NCBI RefSeq assembly: GCF_019038435.1
Contig: NZ_JAGPOX010000058.1
Span: 1 to 54,917 of the forward strand
DNA from: Nocardia alni
Lineage (GTDB): Bacteria; Actinomycetota; Actinomycetes; Mycobacteriales; Mycobacteriaceae
DNA length: 54,917 nucleotides
Reading direction: 5' to 3'
The position numbers and the translations under genes were made by a program. The notes under the pieces are model-generated. The model was not told the DNA's origin and ran no database searches. It was given only the letters and a program-made list of their open reading frames with translations. This document shows positions 1 to 8,171 of this stretch, one piece after another; positions within the stretch are counted from its first letter, which is position 1, and each line of letters begins with the position of its first letter.

Positions 1-1000
1 GTGGTGGGGCGCTGGGGAATTCGACTTCGATGCGTTGTTCCGGGACGCGGGCCTCGGCGGCGGTGGCCCAGGTCAGGTAGCGTTTGTCGGCGCGGGTCAG
101 GCGGGGGGTGGTGATGCTGCGGGGCCATAGTTTTCGGGCTCGGACGACGTCGGCTTCGATCGCGTATACCGTCACTGTTGCCTGGAGGGCGAACCAGCTC
201 AGTAAGCCGAGGACGATGCCGAACAGGCCCGCGATGGCCTCGGCGTGGCGGACCGTGTGGGCGAGCAGGACGCCGGCTATGTTCCACAGGACCTGCCAGG
301 CGAAGCCGGACAGGGCCGCGCCCGGGACCATGGCGCGGGTCGGGACGGTCGCCGCGGTGGCCAGCCGGAACGCGGCCAGGAACAGTGCGACGTTCAGCAG
401 GGTGGATACGGCGAAAACCAGTACTTTGACCGGCGCTCCGGGCAGACCCACCGCGGCGCCCGCCGCGTTGAGCCCGGCGGACGCCGCTGGCACGAGAACC
501 GCCAGGCCCAATACCGCCAACAGGCCGAGCGCGCGCACGTAGTTTCGCGGGAAGCTCGGGCGGTCGACTCTCGGTACCGCCCACAGGGTGTTGAGGGTGT
601 TCTGGATGGCGTTGGTCAAGCCGCGGGCGCCCCAGAGCGCACCGCCGATACCGGCGGTCAACGCGAGTCCGGTACGGCGGAAAGCCATGACGCCGAGTTG
701 CTGGTGAAGTTGCGCGCCGACGATCGGGAACTGGCTGAACGCCGAGTTCACGACCTGTTGCTGTAGCTGGGGCGAATTGCGCAGCACCACACCGGCGATC
801 GTGACCAGCACGAGCAGGAGGGGAAATGTCGCGACGAAGGAATAGTAGGAGATCAACGCCACCTGGTGACCGGCCTGATCGTCGTCGAACTTCTTGATCA
901 CCGCCACCAGGAAGGCGAGCGGCCGGTGCCGTTGCTGCCAGGTTTCCACGCGCCGCATCACACGCTCGAAACCGCCGCTCACGTTCATCTCGACGCCCAT
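1..1000 (-). CDS. YihY/virulence factor BrkB family membrane protein (3' end cut by window edge)
   Basis: This is an integral inner-membrane protein of the YihY/BrkB family, whose function is poorly defined; it is not an RNase despite older names. Translating the reverse strand from the ATG at 1000 gives about 333 codons without a stop before the window edge. The N-terminal part holds the family-typical segments ALISYYSFVATFPLLLVLVTIAG and, after about 110 residues, GIGGALWGARGLTNAIQNTLN. Several hydrophobic helices follow (for example ALGLLAVLGLAVLVPAASAG and VLVFAVSTLLNVALFLAAF). The tail (EQRIEVEFPSAPP) is hydrophilic, so the stop is probably just outside. A second in-frame ATG at 988 is an equally possible start. 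The gene is downstream of the small secreted-peptide gene on the same strand. Family assignment is confident; the substrate is unknown. Confidence 0.85.
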   Translation of the reverse strand, partial: MGVEMNVSGGFERVMRRVETWQQRHRPLAFLVAVIKKFDDDQAGHQVALISYYSFVATFPLLLVLVTIAGVVLRNSPQLQQQVVNSAFSQFPIVGAQLHQQLGVMAFRRTGLALTAGIGGALWGARGLTNAIQNTLNTLWAVPRVDRPSFPRNYVRALGLLAVLGLAVLVPAASAGLNAAGAAVGLPGAPVKVLVFAVSTLLNVALFLAAFRLATAATVPTRAMVPGAALSGFAWQVLWNIAGVLLAHTVRHAEAIAGLFGIVLGLLSWFALQATVTVYAIEADVVRARKLWPRSITTPRLTRADKRYLTWATAAEARVPEQRIEVEFPSAPP

Positions 1001-1280
1001 TCATGCTCGGTCCCGTGGTTCCGGCCATCGATGGGCCATCGGGAAGGATTCGCAGGGCCGGCGACCGTATCGGTCACCGGCCCCTCGGATAACGCTGACA
1101 GGCTGTCGATCGTGCGGGCAATCGGCCTGACAAGCCCTTCAGCTCAGGCGTACCCCGATAATTCGCTGGCCAATCATCTTGGACTGCTGGTTGTTTCGCT
1201 CCCGCCGCGATTCTGCGCACATCGGCAAACCTGGTCGTCGCGGGTTTCGTTGCCGCGCTGAGGGTTCCGCCGCCAATACG

Positions 1281-1484
1281 TCAGCCGATGCAGAATGCCG
1301 ACGACCCGGTGCTCAACAGGCACCCCAACGGATCCGGCGACATGGCCAGCGGTCCCAATACAGGTTTCCCGTGTGCCGGTGGCGTCGGTGGTTGTGCCGC
1401 GGCTGATTCCGCTCCCATGCCCACCGCTCCGGCGGCGAGTACAGCGCATACGCCCAGCTCGGCGAGAAGGCGATGATTCGACAT
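1281..1484 (-). CDS. Small secreted cysteine peptide (67 aa), copy A
   Basis: No named family was recognised. The protein starts MSNHRLLAELG and has a hydrophobic stretch (VCAVLAAGAVGMGA) ending in ESAAAQPP, a plausible signal peptide with cleavage after AAA. The predicted mature peptide is Pro-rich and ends SPDPLGCLLSTGSSAFCIG, with two cysteines nine residues apart that could form a disulfide. The start at 1484 is chosen because GGGAGG lies 7-8 bases upstream. A longer in-frame ORF exists (from 1523), but that region is better read as a regulatory leader because it is conserved at 8101-8171 in a different frame pattern. The last 18 residues closely match the tiny peptide encoded at 8172-8234. 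Secretion is inferred; function is unknown. Confidence 0.65.
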   Translation of the reverse strand: MSNHRLLAELGVCAVLAAGAVGMGAESAAAQPPTPPAHGKPVLGPLAMSPDPLGCLLSTGSSAFCIG

Positions 1485-1554
1485 GATGGCCTCCCATCCT
1501 CGGTAGCTGCTACTGACAGCCATAGCCCGAGTCGGCGGTACTCAATCATGATCG
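1485..1554 (-). promoter_or_regulatory. Conserved leader/promoter, copy A
   Basis: About 70 bp immediately upstream of the copy A peptide gene is nearly repeated at 8101-8171 upstream of the copy B peptide. Shared blocks, read on the minus strand, are GATCATGATTGAG, ACCGCC, GGGCTATGGCTGTC, and CTACCGAGGATGGGAGGCC just before ATGTCG. Small insertions and deletions between the copies break any shared reading frame, so the conservation looks regulatory rather than coding. The block includes the ribosome binding site GGGAGG. TTGAGT and the TATGGC region are possible -35 and -10 elements with 15 bp between them (14 bp in copy B). Confidence 0.6.
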
Positions 1555-1734
1555 ATGCCACTTTTCGGCAACTGTCCGAAGGGGGCCGACATCAGCGGAG
1601 GGTTCGCCGTGTCGCGCGCGTACTACTGAACCTGGCACCGGAGTACTGGTCTGCGAGTGCGTGGTTCTCCTAGTGTTCGCTGAGGGCCACACCTGGCGGG
1701 TCCACGGGATCGCGACCGGGAGGAGTCCGACTAC

Positions 1735-2613
1735 ATGGTCGATTCGAACAGCCTTGACCTGCCGAGCAATTGGGGAAGGTGGGGAGCCGACGACGAACTC
1801 GGGACGCTCAATCTCATTACCGATGAGGTGCGCGCGAAGGCTGCTGGAGAGGTGCGGACCGGGCGGTGGGCGTCGCTGGCGCAGGTGATCACGCCCAATC
1901 CGATGGTCAGTAGTCCGTTCGCTCCTGCGACGGTGGATGTTTCGCCTGTGCAGCAGATGATGTCGCATACCGGGGTGGGCGTGGCGGCGGATCTGATGCT
2001 GGTCACGAATCATCACGTGAAGTCGACGCATCTCGATGCGCTTTCGCACTGGTCGCAGGACGGCGAGGTCTATCCCGGACGTCCGCGGGAGCAGGCCGTG
2101 ACACCCGGGGGCGTCACGCACGCATCTACTGCGGCATTCGCCGCGGGAATCCTCACGCGGGGGGTCTTGCTCGATCTGGCCGTCGACGGGCCCCTGCCCG
2201 CCGGGTACGCGGTGACGTCGCACGATTTCGAGCAGGCCGAGAAGCGCCAGGGCGTCACGGTGAGTTCGGGCGACGCGCTCGTGGTACGACTCGGTTGGAC
2301 GAGTACGAACGTTCCCGGCACACCGTCTCCGGGCATCAGCATCAACGCGGTGCGCTGGATGCACGAGCGAGGGATCGCGATCTTCGCGGGCGACCGGGGA
2401 GACGCGCACCCGCCGCTGGATCCCGACGGACTGTCTGCGCTGCACGGCGTCGCGCTGGGCCGGATGGCGATGCCCCTGATCGACGCGGTCGAGCTCGACG
2501 ATCTCGCGGCGCTGTGCGCGCAGCTCGAGCGCTATAGCTTCCTGCTCACCGTCGCCCCACCGCGTATCCACGGCCTGACCGGCGTTCCGGTAAACCCCAT
2601 CGCCGTGTTCTGA
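1735..2613 (+). CDS. Cyclase family protein (KynB/arylformamidase-like fold)
   Basis: This 292-residue protein belongs to the metal-dependent cyclase family (PF04199), which includes kynurenine formamidase and hydrolases of cyclic amides or esters. The family metal-binding signature HxGTHxDxxxH is recognisable around residues 92-106 as HHVKSTHLDALSHW, with Gly replaced by Lys-Ser. The N-terminus (NWGRWGADDELGTLNLIT) is typical of the large cytosolic branch found in actinobacteria and proteobacteria. The start is supported by GGGAGGAG about 9 bases upstream. It converges with the AraC regulator gene, whose stop is 13 bp away. Substrate is not predictable; the absence of other tryptophan-degradation genes argues against a dedicated kynurenine role. 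Confidence 0.85.
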   Translation: MVDSNSLDLPSNWGRWGADDELGTLNLITDEVRAKAAGEVRTGRWASLAQVITPNPMVSSPFAPATVDVSPVQQMMSHTGVGVAADLMLVTNHHVKSTHLDALSHWSQDGEVYPGRPREQAVTPGGVTHASTAAFAAGILTRGVLLDLAVDGPLPAGYAVTSHDFEQAEKRQGVTVSSGDALVVRLGWTSTNVPGTPSPGISINAVRWMHERGIAIFAGDRGDAHPPLDPDGLSALHGVALGRMAMPLIDAVELDDLAALCAQLERYSFLLTVAPPRIHGLTGVPVNPIAVF

Positions 2614-2626
2614 CAGCGTCGTCGGG

Positions 2627-3715
2627 TCAGCCGGAGTTGCCGTGCGCGTCCGGCTCGGCCTGGATCGAGCGGGCGAATTGGGTCGGCGTCTGGCCGTACC
2701 GGTTTCGGAAGGCGCGGGCGAAGTGACTACTGTCCGTGAACTGCCAGCGAGCGGCGATTTCCGAGACGCTGTCGTGGGCGGCCAGTTCGAGGCGGGCGCG
2801 CTCCAGCCGTCTGCGGCGTATGTAACCGGTGACCGACTCCGGCGTGCCCGCGAACGCCCGATGCAGCGTGCGTACCGATACGTTGAGTTCGCGCGCCACC
2901 ACGGGAGGCGACAGATCGGGGTGGGTGAGCAGGGATTCCACGACATCCCTGGCCGCCTGGATCAGTGCGGGAGCCAGCAGCGGTTCGTCGGCGTCGATGC
3001 TACGAGTCAGGACACCCCTGGCCAGTTCGACCAGAGCCGCACGGGCTGCCCGCACCCCTTCGGGAGCCAGATCGTCCAGCATCGCCTCGACCATCCTCGT
3101 GTGGGCCACGAGCAGGCGCACCTCGGCCGAATCCGACGGCCCGACCATGTCCCGATCGCCGATACCGGGTCGGAAATACGCGGCGGGCAGGGCGATGATC
3201 CGCGTCTGTGTGCGCGGCGCCGCCTGGAAGCGTCGCGACGAGTCGGGACGCCGCACGAGAAATTGCCCGGCCGGCACGGTCACCGTGTGGTCCGGACCGA
3301 TGAACCGCCACCCGCCCCGGCGCACCATGTGCAGCACGATCCGGTCGTCGTGCCGGGTGAAGTCGCGTCCGGCCCCGTCGGTGGGCAACTCGCTGTAGAG
3401 CCTCTCGATTATCGCGTCGTCCACCTTGGCGTGATCGATGCGAACTCGGTAGCCATCGGCGCCGGTCGTGCCCGACGACAGCGGCATCGCCCTACCCACC
3501 CGGGAATCCCAACCGAGCCGAAGAGCGTCGGTGACCTCCCGGCCCCTCGCCGGAACCGTCACGTCCAGGACGAATTTCCGGTCCGGTCTATTTTTCGGGC
3601 CATCGCTGCCTGTGTCCATCGCCCCGTCGCCACCTCGCCGCTGCTGCGCGTTCTTCCGAATCGTATTGCCCGGTAGAAGCGATTCGTTCGGCGCGTAGCC
3701 TCTCCGACTGCTCAT
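2627..3715 (-). CDS. AraC family transcriptional regulator
   Basis: This is a 362-residue one-component regulator. The last ~100 residues form the two helix-turn-helix AraC DNA-binding domain: RELNVSVRTLHRAFAGTPESV and, after a linker, DSVSEIAARWQFTDSSHFARAFRNRYGQTPTQF, the classic second HTH signature. The N-terminal ~230 residues match the AraC-binding-like (cupin, NphR/FeaR-type) sensor half seen in actinobacterial regulators (VLHMVRRGGWRFIGPDHTVTVPAGQFLVRR). The start at 3715 is chosen because GAGGGG lies about 8 bases upstream; a longer ORF upstream overlaps the SRPBCC gene and is rejected. It may regulate the convergent cyclase gene or the upstream SRPBCC gene, but no operator was identified. 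Confidence 0.88.
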   Translation of the reverse strand: MSSRRGYAPNESLLPGNTIRKNAQQRRGGDGAMDTGSDGPKNRPDRKFVLDVTVPARGREVTDALRLGWDSRVGRAMPLSSGTTGADGYRVRIDHAKVDDAIIERLYSELPTDGAGRDFTRHDDRIVLHMVRRGGWRFIGPDHTVTVPAGQFLVRRPDSSRRFQAAPRTQTRIIALPAAYFRPGIGDRDMVGPSDSAEVRLLVAHTRMVEAMLDDLAPEGVRAARAALVELARGVLTRSIDADEPLLAPALIQAARDVVESLLTHPDLSPPVVARELNVSVRTLHRAFAGTPESVTGYIRRRRLERARLELAAHDSVSEIAARWQFTDSSHFARAFRNRYGQTPTQFARSIQAEPDAHGNSG

Positions 3716-3785
3716 CACACCCCTCGAAGCGCACCTTGCTGCGTGTCGACTCATCGAATCAGTAGGAGCCGCTTGGCAGGCCGTC

Positions 3786-4271
3786 TCAACCCAGCGCTTC
3801 GGACCGCAGCGTGCTGTCGGGACGCAGGTGACCCTCGGCGTCGAGTTCGGCCAGCACGGCGGGCAGGCCGACCGAGAGCATCTTGCGGCGGACCTTGCCC
3901 AGCAAGGCGGACAACATGAAGCCGCCGACACCGGTGTAACCGGTGTGGTCGTAGGTGAAGCGAGTGCCGCCGGCCTGCGGCTCGACCCGGTAGGTAACCG
4001 TGGTGAGCTGCCCGTCTTCACCGCTGGTCCAGGTATAGCGGAATAGTCGAGGCGCGTCGATCTCGAGTATTCGGCACTCGACGATGCCGTTCCAGCCGGG
4101 TGTCGGTTTGCCGATGAACTGGAATCGGGCGCCCGGTTCGGGGCGAAAGCCGACGGGGCGACCACCCCGGCCGGTCGAGGTCCACAACGGGACGAGTTCC
4201 GGGTCGGTGAGTGCCTGCCAGACCTGGACCGGGGAGTAGGGGTAATCGCGAACGATGTGGATGTCGCTCAT
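3786..4271 (-). CDS. SRPBCC/AHSA1-like domain protein
   Basis: This 161-residue protein has the helix-grip START/SRPBCC fold of the AHSA1-like group. The N-terminus IHIVRDYPYSPVQVWQALTDPELVPLWTS is diagnostic, followed by FQFIGKPTPGWNGIVECRILEIDAPRLFRYTW and TRFTYDHTGY. Such proteins bind hydrophobic ligands or act in stress responses and are often paired with an ArsR- or TetR-type repressor. Here it is divergent from a TetR gene at 4363 with two copies of a palindromic motif between them. AGGAG lies about 9 bases before the ATG. No catalytic role can be assigned from sequence. Confidence 0.85.
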   Translation of the reverse strand: MSDIHIVRDYPYSPVQVWQALTDPELVPLWTSTGRGGRPVGFRPEPGARFQFIGKPTPGWNGIVECRILEIDAPRLFRYTWTSGEDGQLTTVTYRVEPQAGGTRFTYDHTGYTGVGGFMLSALLGKVRRKMLSVGLPAVLAELDAEGHLRPDSTLRSEALG

Positions 4272-4307
4272 CGGGAAGCTCCTGCGGAGGATGTGTTCAT
4301 AATTTTC

Positions 4308-4354
4308 CAGTGACTGTAATAATATTAGCAGGAACTTTCAGTGACTGTACTAAT
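4308..4354. promoter_or_regulatory. Duplicated palindromic operator between SRPBCC and TetR genes
   Basis: The 16-mer CAGTGACTGTANTAAT occurs twice in direct orientation, at 4308-4323 (N=A) and 4339-4354 (N=C), 31 bp apart. Its core CAGT-G-ACTG is a perfect odd palindrome. The second copy overlaps TACTAAT, a good -10 element ending about 8 bp before the TetR ATG at 4363. That gene lacks a Shine-Dalgarno sequence and is therefore probably leaderless. The placement fits autorepression by TetR and co-repression of the divergent SRPBCC gene. Binding by this TetR is inferred from position. Confidence 0.6.
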
Positions 4355-4362
4355 GTCGTCTT

Positions 4363-5052
4363 ATGGCTGGTCGGAACGCGGACGACGCGACTCCCGTGGA
4401 GGGCGTGCGGGAACGAAAGAAGCGGTTGATGCGCCGGCAGTTGTCGGACACCGCGACTCGCATGTTTCTCGAGCGGGGGTTCGACGCTGTCACGGTGTCC
4501 GAAGTGGCTGCGGCATGCGGGGTTTCGGAGAAGACGGTGTTCAACTACTTCCCGAGCAAGGAGGCACTGGTGCTGGACCGGCTCGAGCCCGCTGTCGACG
4601 CCATTCGCGACGGACTCGCCGATCACGAAAACCCGCCTGTGGCAACACTTGTGAACATACTCGGACGTGAAATACGCGGCATCACAGCCACGCTCGCGAT
4701 CGGACACGCCGAATCCGTTGCCGGGCTGCGCCGCTTCGGCGATCTCCTGCGTCACACCCCGGCACTGCGCGCCTATCAGAGCGACATGATGGACCGCTTC
4801 GCCACCGTCACGGCGGCCACGCTCGCCGCCCGCGTCGGCCTGGACCCCGACGATCCGGAACCGCAGATCGCCGCCCGCGCCCTGCTGGGCCTGTGGCGCG
4901 TCCAGGCCGACAGCCTGCACCGCCACCTCACCGAGGGGTGCTCTCCGGACCGCCTGGTCGACGCGGTCCTGGCCGACGTCCGCCGTGCGGCCCGCCTGCT
5001 CGACGCCGGGCTCGGCCCTTGGAACTCGCCTGGCAATAAACTTACGAAATAG
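4363..5052 (+). CDS. TetR family transcriptional regulator
   Basis: This 229-residue repressor has an N-terminal TetR helix-turn-helix: RQLSDTATRMFLERGFDAVTVSEVAAACGVSEKTVFNYFPSKEAL, at roughly residues 26-70. The C-terminal ligand-binding half ends with the helix-rich segment ARALLGLWRVQADSLHRHL. It is transcribed divergently from the SRPBCC gene, and the shared intergenic region carries two copies of a CAGTGACTG palindrome. No ribosome binding site precedes the ATG, and a -10-like TACTAAT sits just upstream, so translation is probably leaderless. The ligand is unknown. Confidence 0.9.
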   Translation: MAGRNADDATPVEGVRERKKRLMRRQLSDTATRMFLERGFDAVTVSEVAAACGVSEKTVFNYFPSKEALVLDRLEPAVDAIRDGLADHENPPVATLVNILGREIRGITATLAIGHAESVAGLRRFGDLLRHTPALRAYQSDMMDRFATVTAATLAARVGLDPDDPEPQIAARALLGLWRVQADSLHRHLTEGCSPDRLVDAVLADVRRAARLLDAGLGPWNSPGNKLTK

Positions 5053-5102
5053 GGTAAATTTGCCACTCGCGAGGTCAGGGCGGTGAGTGTCAGGCTGTGG
5101 AC

Positions 5103-5768
5103 ATGACCGGAACCACCCCTGCCGACCTGCTCGCGCTCCCCGGCACACCGCTGGCCGACGAGATCGTCGACCTGCTGCGGCCGGTGGAGACACCCTCGGT
5201 GTTCAACCACAGCATCCGCACCTACCTGTTCGCCCGGCTGGCGGCCGCCCATCTCGCGCTGGCGGCCGACCGCGACTACAACGACGACCTGCTGTTCGCC
5301 GCGTGCACCATGCACGACCTCGGCGTCGCATCCGACGGCCCGCACCGCCAGCGGTTCGAGGTCGAAGGCGCCGACCGAGCCGCGCAGTTCCTCACCGACC
5401 GCGGCGTGCCCGCGGCCGACGCCGACCAGGTCTGGCAGGCCATCGCCCTGCACACCTCCTCCGGCATCGCCGAGCGACGCGGCGCGCTGTGCGTGCTCGT
5501 GCGCACGGGTGTCGCCCTCGACTTCGGTGGCCCACTGGCGGGCGCGGATATCGACGCCCTCACCGACGAACACGCCGACGCCATCCATACCGCCTACCCC
5601 CGGCTGGACATGGCCCGCGCCCTCACCGACGCCATCGTCGCCCACGCCGCGAAACACCCGAACAACGCGCCCCGCTACACACTTCCGGGTGAACTCCTGC
5701 GCGAACGCGAGGACTACGGCCAGACCAGGCTCGAAAACGCCTGCCGCACTTCCCGATGGGGCAATTGA
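5103..5768 (+). CDS. HD domain-containing protein (phosphohydrolase-like)
   Basis: This 221-residue protein belongs to the HD superfamily of metal-dependent hydrolases, of the single-domain type annotated near cyanamide hydratase or DUF-type HD proteins. The first His is in FNHSIRTYLFA (about residue 39), the HD pair is in FAACTMHDLGV (about residue 76), and an additional histidine lies in IALHTSSG. The length is normal for this subgroup. The start follows a weak ribosome site; an in-frame GTG sits six bases upstream. The gene lies downstream of the TetR gene on the same strand, with an AT-rich imperfect inverted repeat (5032-5064) in between, and is followed 26 bp later by RidA. Substrate is not predictable. 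Confidence 0.8.
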   Translation: MTGTTPADLLALPGTPLADEIVDLLRPVETPSVFNHSIRTYLFARLAAAHLALAADRDYNDDLLFAACTMHDLGVASDGPHRQRFEVEGADRAAQFLTDRGVPAADADQVWQAIALHTSSGIAERRGALCVLVRTGVALDFGGPLAGADIDALTDEHADAIHTAYPRLDMARALTDAIVAHAAKHPNNAPRYTLPGELLREREDYGQTRLENACRTSRWGN

Positions 5769-5794
5769 GTCCCGTGAGAAAGGAACTCACCGCA

Positions 5795-6214
5795 ATGACC
5801 GTCCATGCTGTCGAGGTACCCGAGAACAACCCGATCTTCGGCCAGACCACGAGCGCCTTCGCGCGGTTCGGACACGCTCCAGCGGTCCGCGCGTACGGCC
5901 TGCTGTTCATCGCCGGTCAGATCGGCAGACGCCCAGACGGAACCGCCGGTGGAACCGCCGAGGAACAAACCGAACTCGCCCTACGCCGCATCGAGGAAAT
6001 CCTTCGCCTGGAGAACCTCGACCTCACCGACCTCGTCGACGTCACCAGCTACCACGTCGACATCCGCGAGAACATGCCCGGCTTCCTCGCGGCCAAACAG
6101 CGCCTCGTCACAGCCCCCTACCCGGCCTGGTCGATCATCGGCGTGAGCGGCCTGGCCAGCACGGAACTGCTTGTCGAGATCCAAGCAACCGCAGCGTATC
6201 CCGACAACGCCTGA
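5795..6214 (+). CDS. RidA family protein (enamine/imine deaminase family)
   Basis: This 139-residue protein is of the YjgF/YER057c/UK114 (RidA) superfamily; well-studied members hydrolyse reactive enamine or imine intermediates to ketoacids. Family features include the strand YGLLFIAGQIGRRPDG, the central EEQTELALRRIEEIL helix and DLVDVTSYHVDIRENMPGF. The conserved catalytic Arg of RidA proper, normally in a C-terminal RxxVxV-type segment, is not obvious (STELLVEIQATAAYP). This may therefore be one of the Rid subfamilies (Rid1-Rid7) without confirmed deaminase activity. The start ATG at 5795 is preceded by AAAGGA about 12 bases upstream. It probably forms a short operon with the HD-domain gene. 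Confidence 0.85.
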   Translation: MTVHAVEVPENNPIFGQTTSAFARFGHAPAVRAYGLLFIAGQIGRRPDGTAGGTAEEQTELALRRIEEILRLENLDLTDLVDVTSYHVDIRENMPGFLAAKQRLVTAPYPAWSIIGVSGLASTELLVEIQATAAYPDNA

Positions 6215-6419
6215 CCGTCGCCGTCGAGGGTGCGCAACCTGTAGTCGTGTGAGCACGCACGCGATGTTCACCGCTACTACACAGCCGGTCGGCAGCAGTT
6301 GGGAACCCCGACCCTCGGGATCGTGTGCGGGCGGGATCGTGTGCGGGACGATCGCCACGGACATTCACGGCGTTGTTGCACACTGAGGAGTCCGACACCT
6401 GCGATCGAGGAGTTCCGCC

Positions 6420-8054
6420 GTGCAGACCACCACCCACCCGCTCTCCGAATCCGACGCCGCTCGAATCGCGCAGGTGCTGGCGGTTACTCGTGGTGTCGCC
6501 GACACCGGCGCGGTATTGACCGGTCTGGACGCACGCCGCGCCCGGGCCTTTTCCACTTCACCGTTCCCGAGTGGCGATCGGCCGGGGGAGTGGGTTGCCG
6601 CGCCCGGAGCGGCGATCGACGGGGTACTTCTCTACCTGCACGGCCGCCGGTTCCAATTCGAGGAATCGGCGGACGTTCTGGCGGGCAGGCTTTCGGCCGT
6701 CACCGGGTGGCCGGTGGCGATGCCGCACTATCGGCTCGCCCCGGCTCATCCCTATCCGGCCGCGCTGCAGGACGTTCTCACCGCCTACCGGGCGCTGCTG
6801 ACCCAGGGATTTCCCGCGAATCGCATCGTCGTAGTGGGTCATTCGGCCGGAGCGACGCTCACGCTGCTGGCTCTGCAGCGACTGCGTGAGGCAGGTGAGC
6901 CGCTGCCCGCGGCGGCCGTGTCGATCTCGCCCATCACCGATTTCACCTGGGCGAGCGCCTCGGTCGCGAGAAACGGTGACGGTGATGTCGTCTCGGACGC
7001 GGAACTGGATCAGGTGCGGGCCGCGTTCCTGGCCGACGCGGATCCGGCGGGTGCGGTCTCGCCGCTGACCGGAGAGTGCGCGGGCCTGCCTCCGCTGCTG
7101 ATGATGTGCGGCGGGGCCGAGCGCCTGCTCGACGATACGGTGCGGTTCGCCGAACGAGCCTCGGCCGCAGGCGCGGAGGTCGATCTCGAGCTGTATGACG
7201 GTATGCCGCATGGCTTTCCGGTTCTCGATACGGACGCGAGCGAAGCGCTGCTCGATCGGATCGCCGCGTTCACCACCGAGCACCTCGCCCGCCGCCCCGC
7301 AGGTGATGTACTCGGCCCGTTGAGCATCCGCCGGGTCGGCTGGGCGGGATATGTGATCACCACCGAGCGAGGGACGCGGGTGCTGGTCGATCCGTACCTC
7401 TCCGGTTCCGAGGGCATCCACGGCGGCCTTCCCGAAAGTCCGGTCCGGCCGGGCGATCTGGCCGGCGTACACGTGGTGGTCGTGACGCACGCCGGATACG
7501 ACCACCGCGGACAGGCAATCGAAATCGCCAGTGCCACAGGCGCTTTGCTGGTCTGTGGCACGGCGATGCTCGGCGCCGCCCGAGCCGCGGGCATTGCGAT
7601 GGACCGGATCGCCCCGACCGTCTCCGGGGTGCAGGTACGTCATCGGGATGTCACACTGCGCTCTCTACCGGCCCGGCACGAGTCGACCATGATCGCCGAC
7701 GGGCGCTTCGTCGCCGATCAGCCGCAGTCGTTCCTGCTCACCACCGGCGAGGGCGCCCGCGTGTTCTGCGGTGGCGACACCTCGCTGTCCCAGGACCTGC
7801 GCACCTGGGGTGAGCTGTATCGGCCACAGATTGCCGTACTCGGCATCGGCGGATTACGGGTCGGCGCGTCACAGGTGGTCGAACTGCCGCCCGCCGAGGC
7901 GGCGATCGCGGCGCGCTGGCTCGGTGTGTCGACCGTGATCCCGGTCCATCACATCCCCGGCGATCCCATGCCCGCGCTGCTGGCAGCCGAACTCGACGGG
8001 GACCCTGTCGAGGTCGTCCCCTTGGGCTTCGACGAGAGCTGGACCGCTGGGTAA
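6420..8054 (+). CDS. Fusion protein: HSL-like alpha/beta hydrolase plus metallo-beta-lactamase-fold hydrolase
   Basis: This 544-residue protein joins two enzymes. Residues ~1-295 are an alpha/beta hydrolase of the hormone-sensitive lipase type: VLLYLHGRRF (oxyanion HG motif), AMPHYRLAPAHPYPAAL, nucleophile GHSAG with Ser142, and a C-terminal DGMPHGFPVL that supplies the catalytic His. Residues ~300-544 are a UlaG-like metallo-beta-lactamase fold: WAGYVITTERGTRVLVDPYLSG, VVVTHAGYDHRG, FCGGDTSLS and TVIPVHHIPGD. The usual HxHxDH zinc motif reads H357-A-G359-Y-D361-H362, so the second His is Gly. The GTG start at 6420 follows GAGGAG. No frameshift is needed, so the fusion looks genuine. An ester/lactone-processing role is inferred only. 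Confidence 0.85.
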   Translation: MQTTTHPLSESDAARIAQVLAVTRGVADTGAVLTGLDARRARAFSTSPFPSGDRPGEWVAAPGAAIDGVLLYLHGRRFQFEESADVLAGRLSAVTGWPVAMPHYRLAPAHPYPAALQDVLTAYRALLTQGFPANRIVVVGHSAGATLTLLALQRLREAGEPLPAAAVSISPITDFTWASASVARNGDGDVVSDAELDQVRAAFLADADPAGAVSPLTGECAGLPPLLMMCGGAERLLDDTVRFAERASAAGAEVDLELYDGMPHGFPVLDTDASEALLDRIAAFTTEHLARRPAGDVLGPLSIRRVGWAGYVITTERGTRVLVDPYLSGSEGIHGGLPESPVRPGDLAGVHVVVVTHAGYDHRGQAIEIASATGALLVCGTAMLGAARAAGIAMDRIAPTVSGVQVRHRDVTLRSLPARHESTMIADGRFVADQPQSFLLTTGEGARVFCGGDTSLSQDLRTWGELYRPQIAVLGIGGLRVGASQVVELPPAEAAIAARWLGVSTVIPVHHIPGDPMPALLAAELDGDPVEVVPLGFDESWTAG

Positions 8055-8100
8055 GCCGACGGCTGATTCGGCGGATCCGGTGGCGGCCGAAAAGTTGTGT

Positions 8101-8171
8101 TGATCATGATTGAGCACCGCCATCCGGGCTATGGCTGTCCGAGTAGCCGCTACCGAGGATGGGAGGCCATC
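8101..8171 (+). promoter_or_regulatory. Conserved leader/promoter, copy B
   Basis: This block repeats the leader found upstream of the secreted peptide gene at 1281-1484. The blocks GATCATGATTGAG, ACCGCC, GGGCTATGGCTGTC and the final GCTACCGAGGATGGGAGGCC are shared, with one- or two-base indels between them. It ends in a strong ribosome site (GGGAGG) followed by ATCATGTCG. Because the indels change the reading frame, it looks like a duplicated regulatory module rather than a coding repeat. Confidence 0.6.

Noticed and set aside
1546..2946. 466-codon minus-strand frame over the cyclase gene
   Set aside because: Antisense to the cyclase family protein, which has a ribosome site and family motifs.
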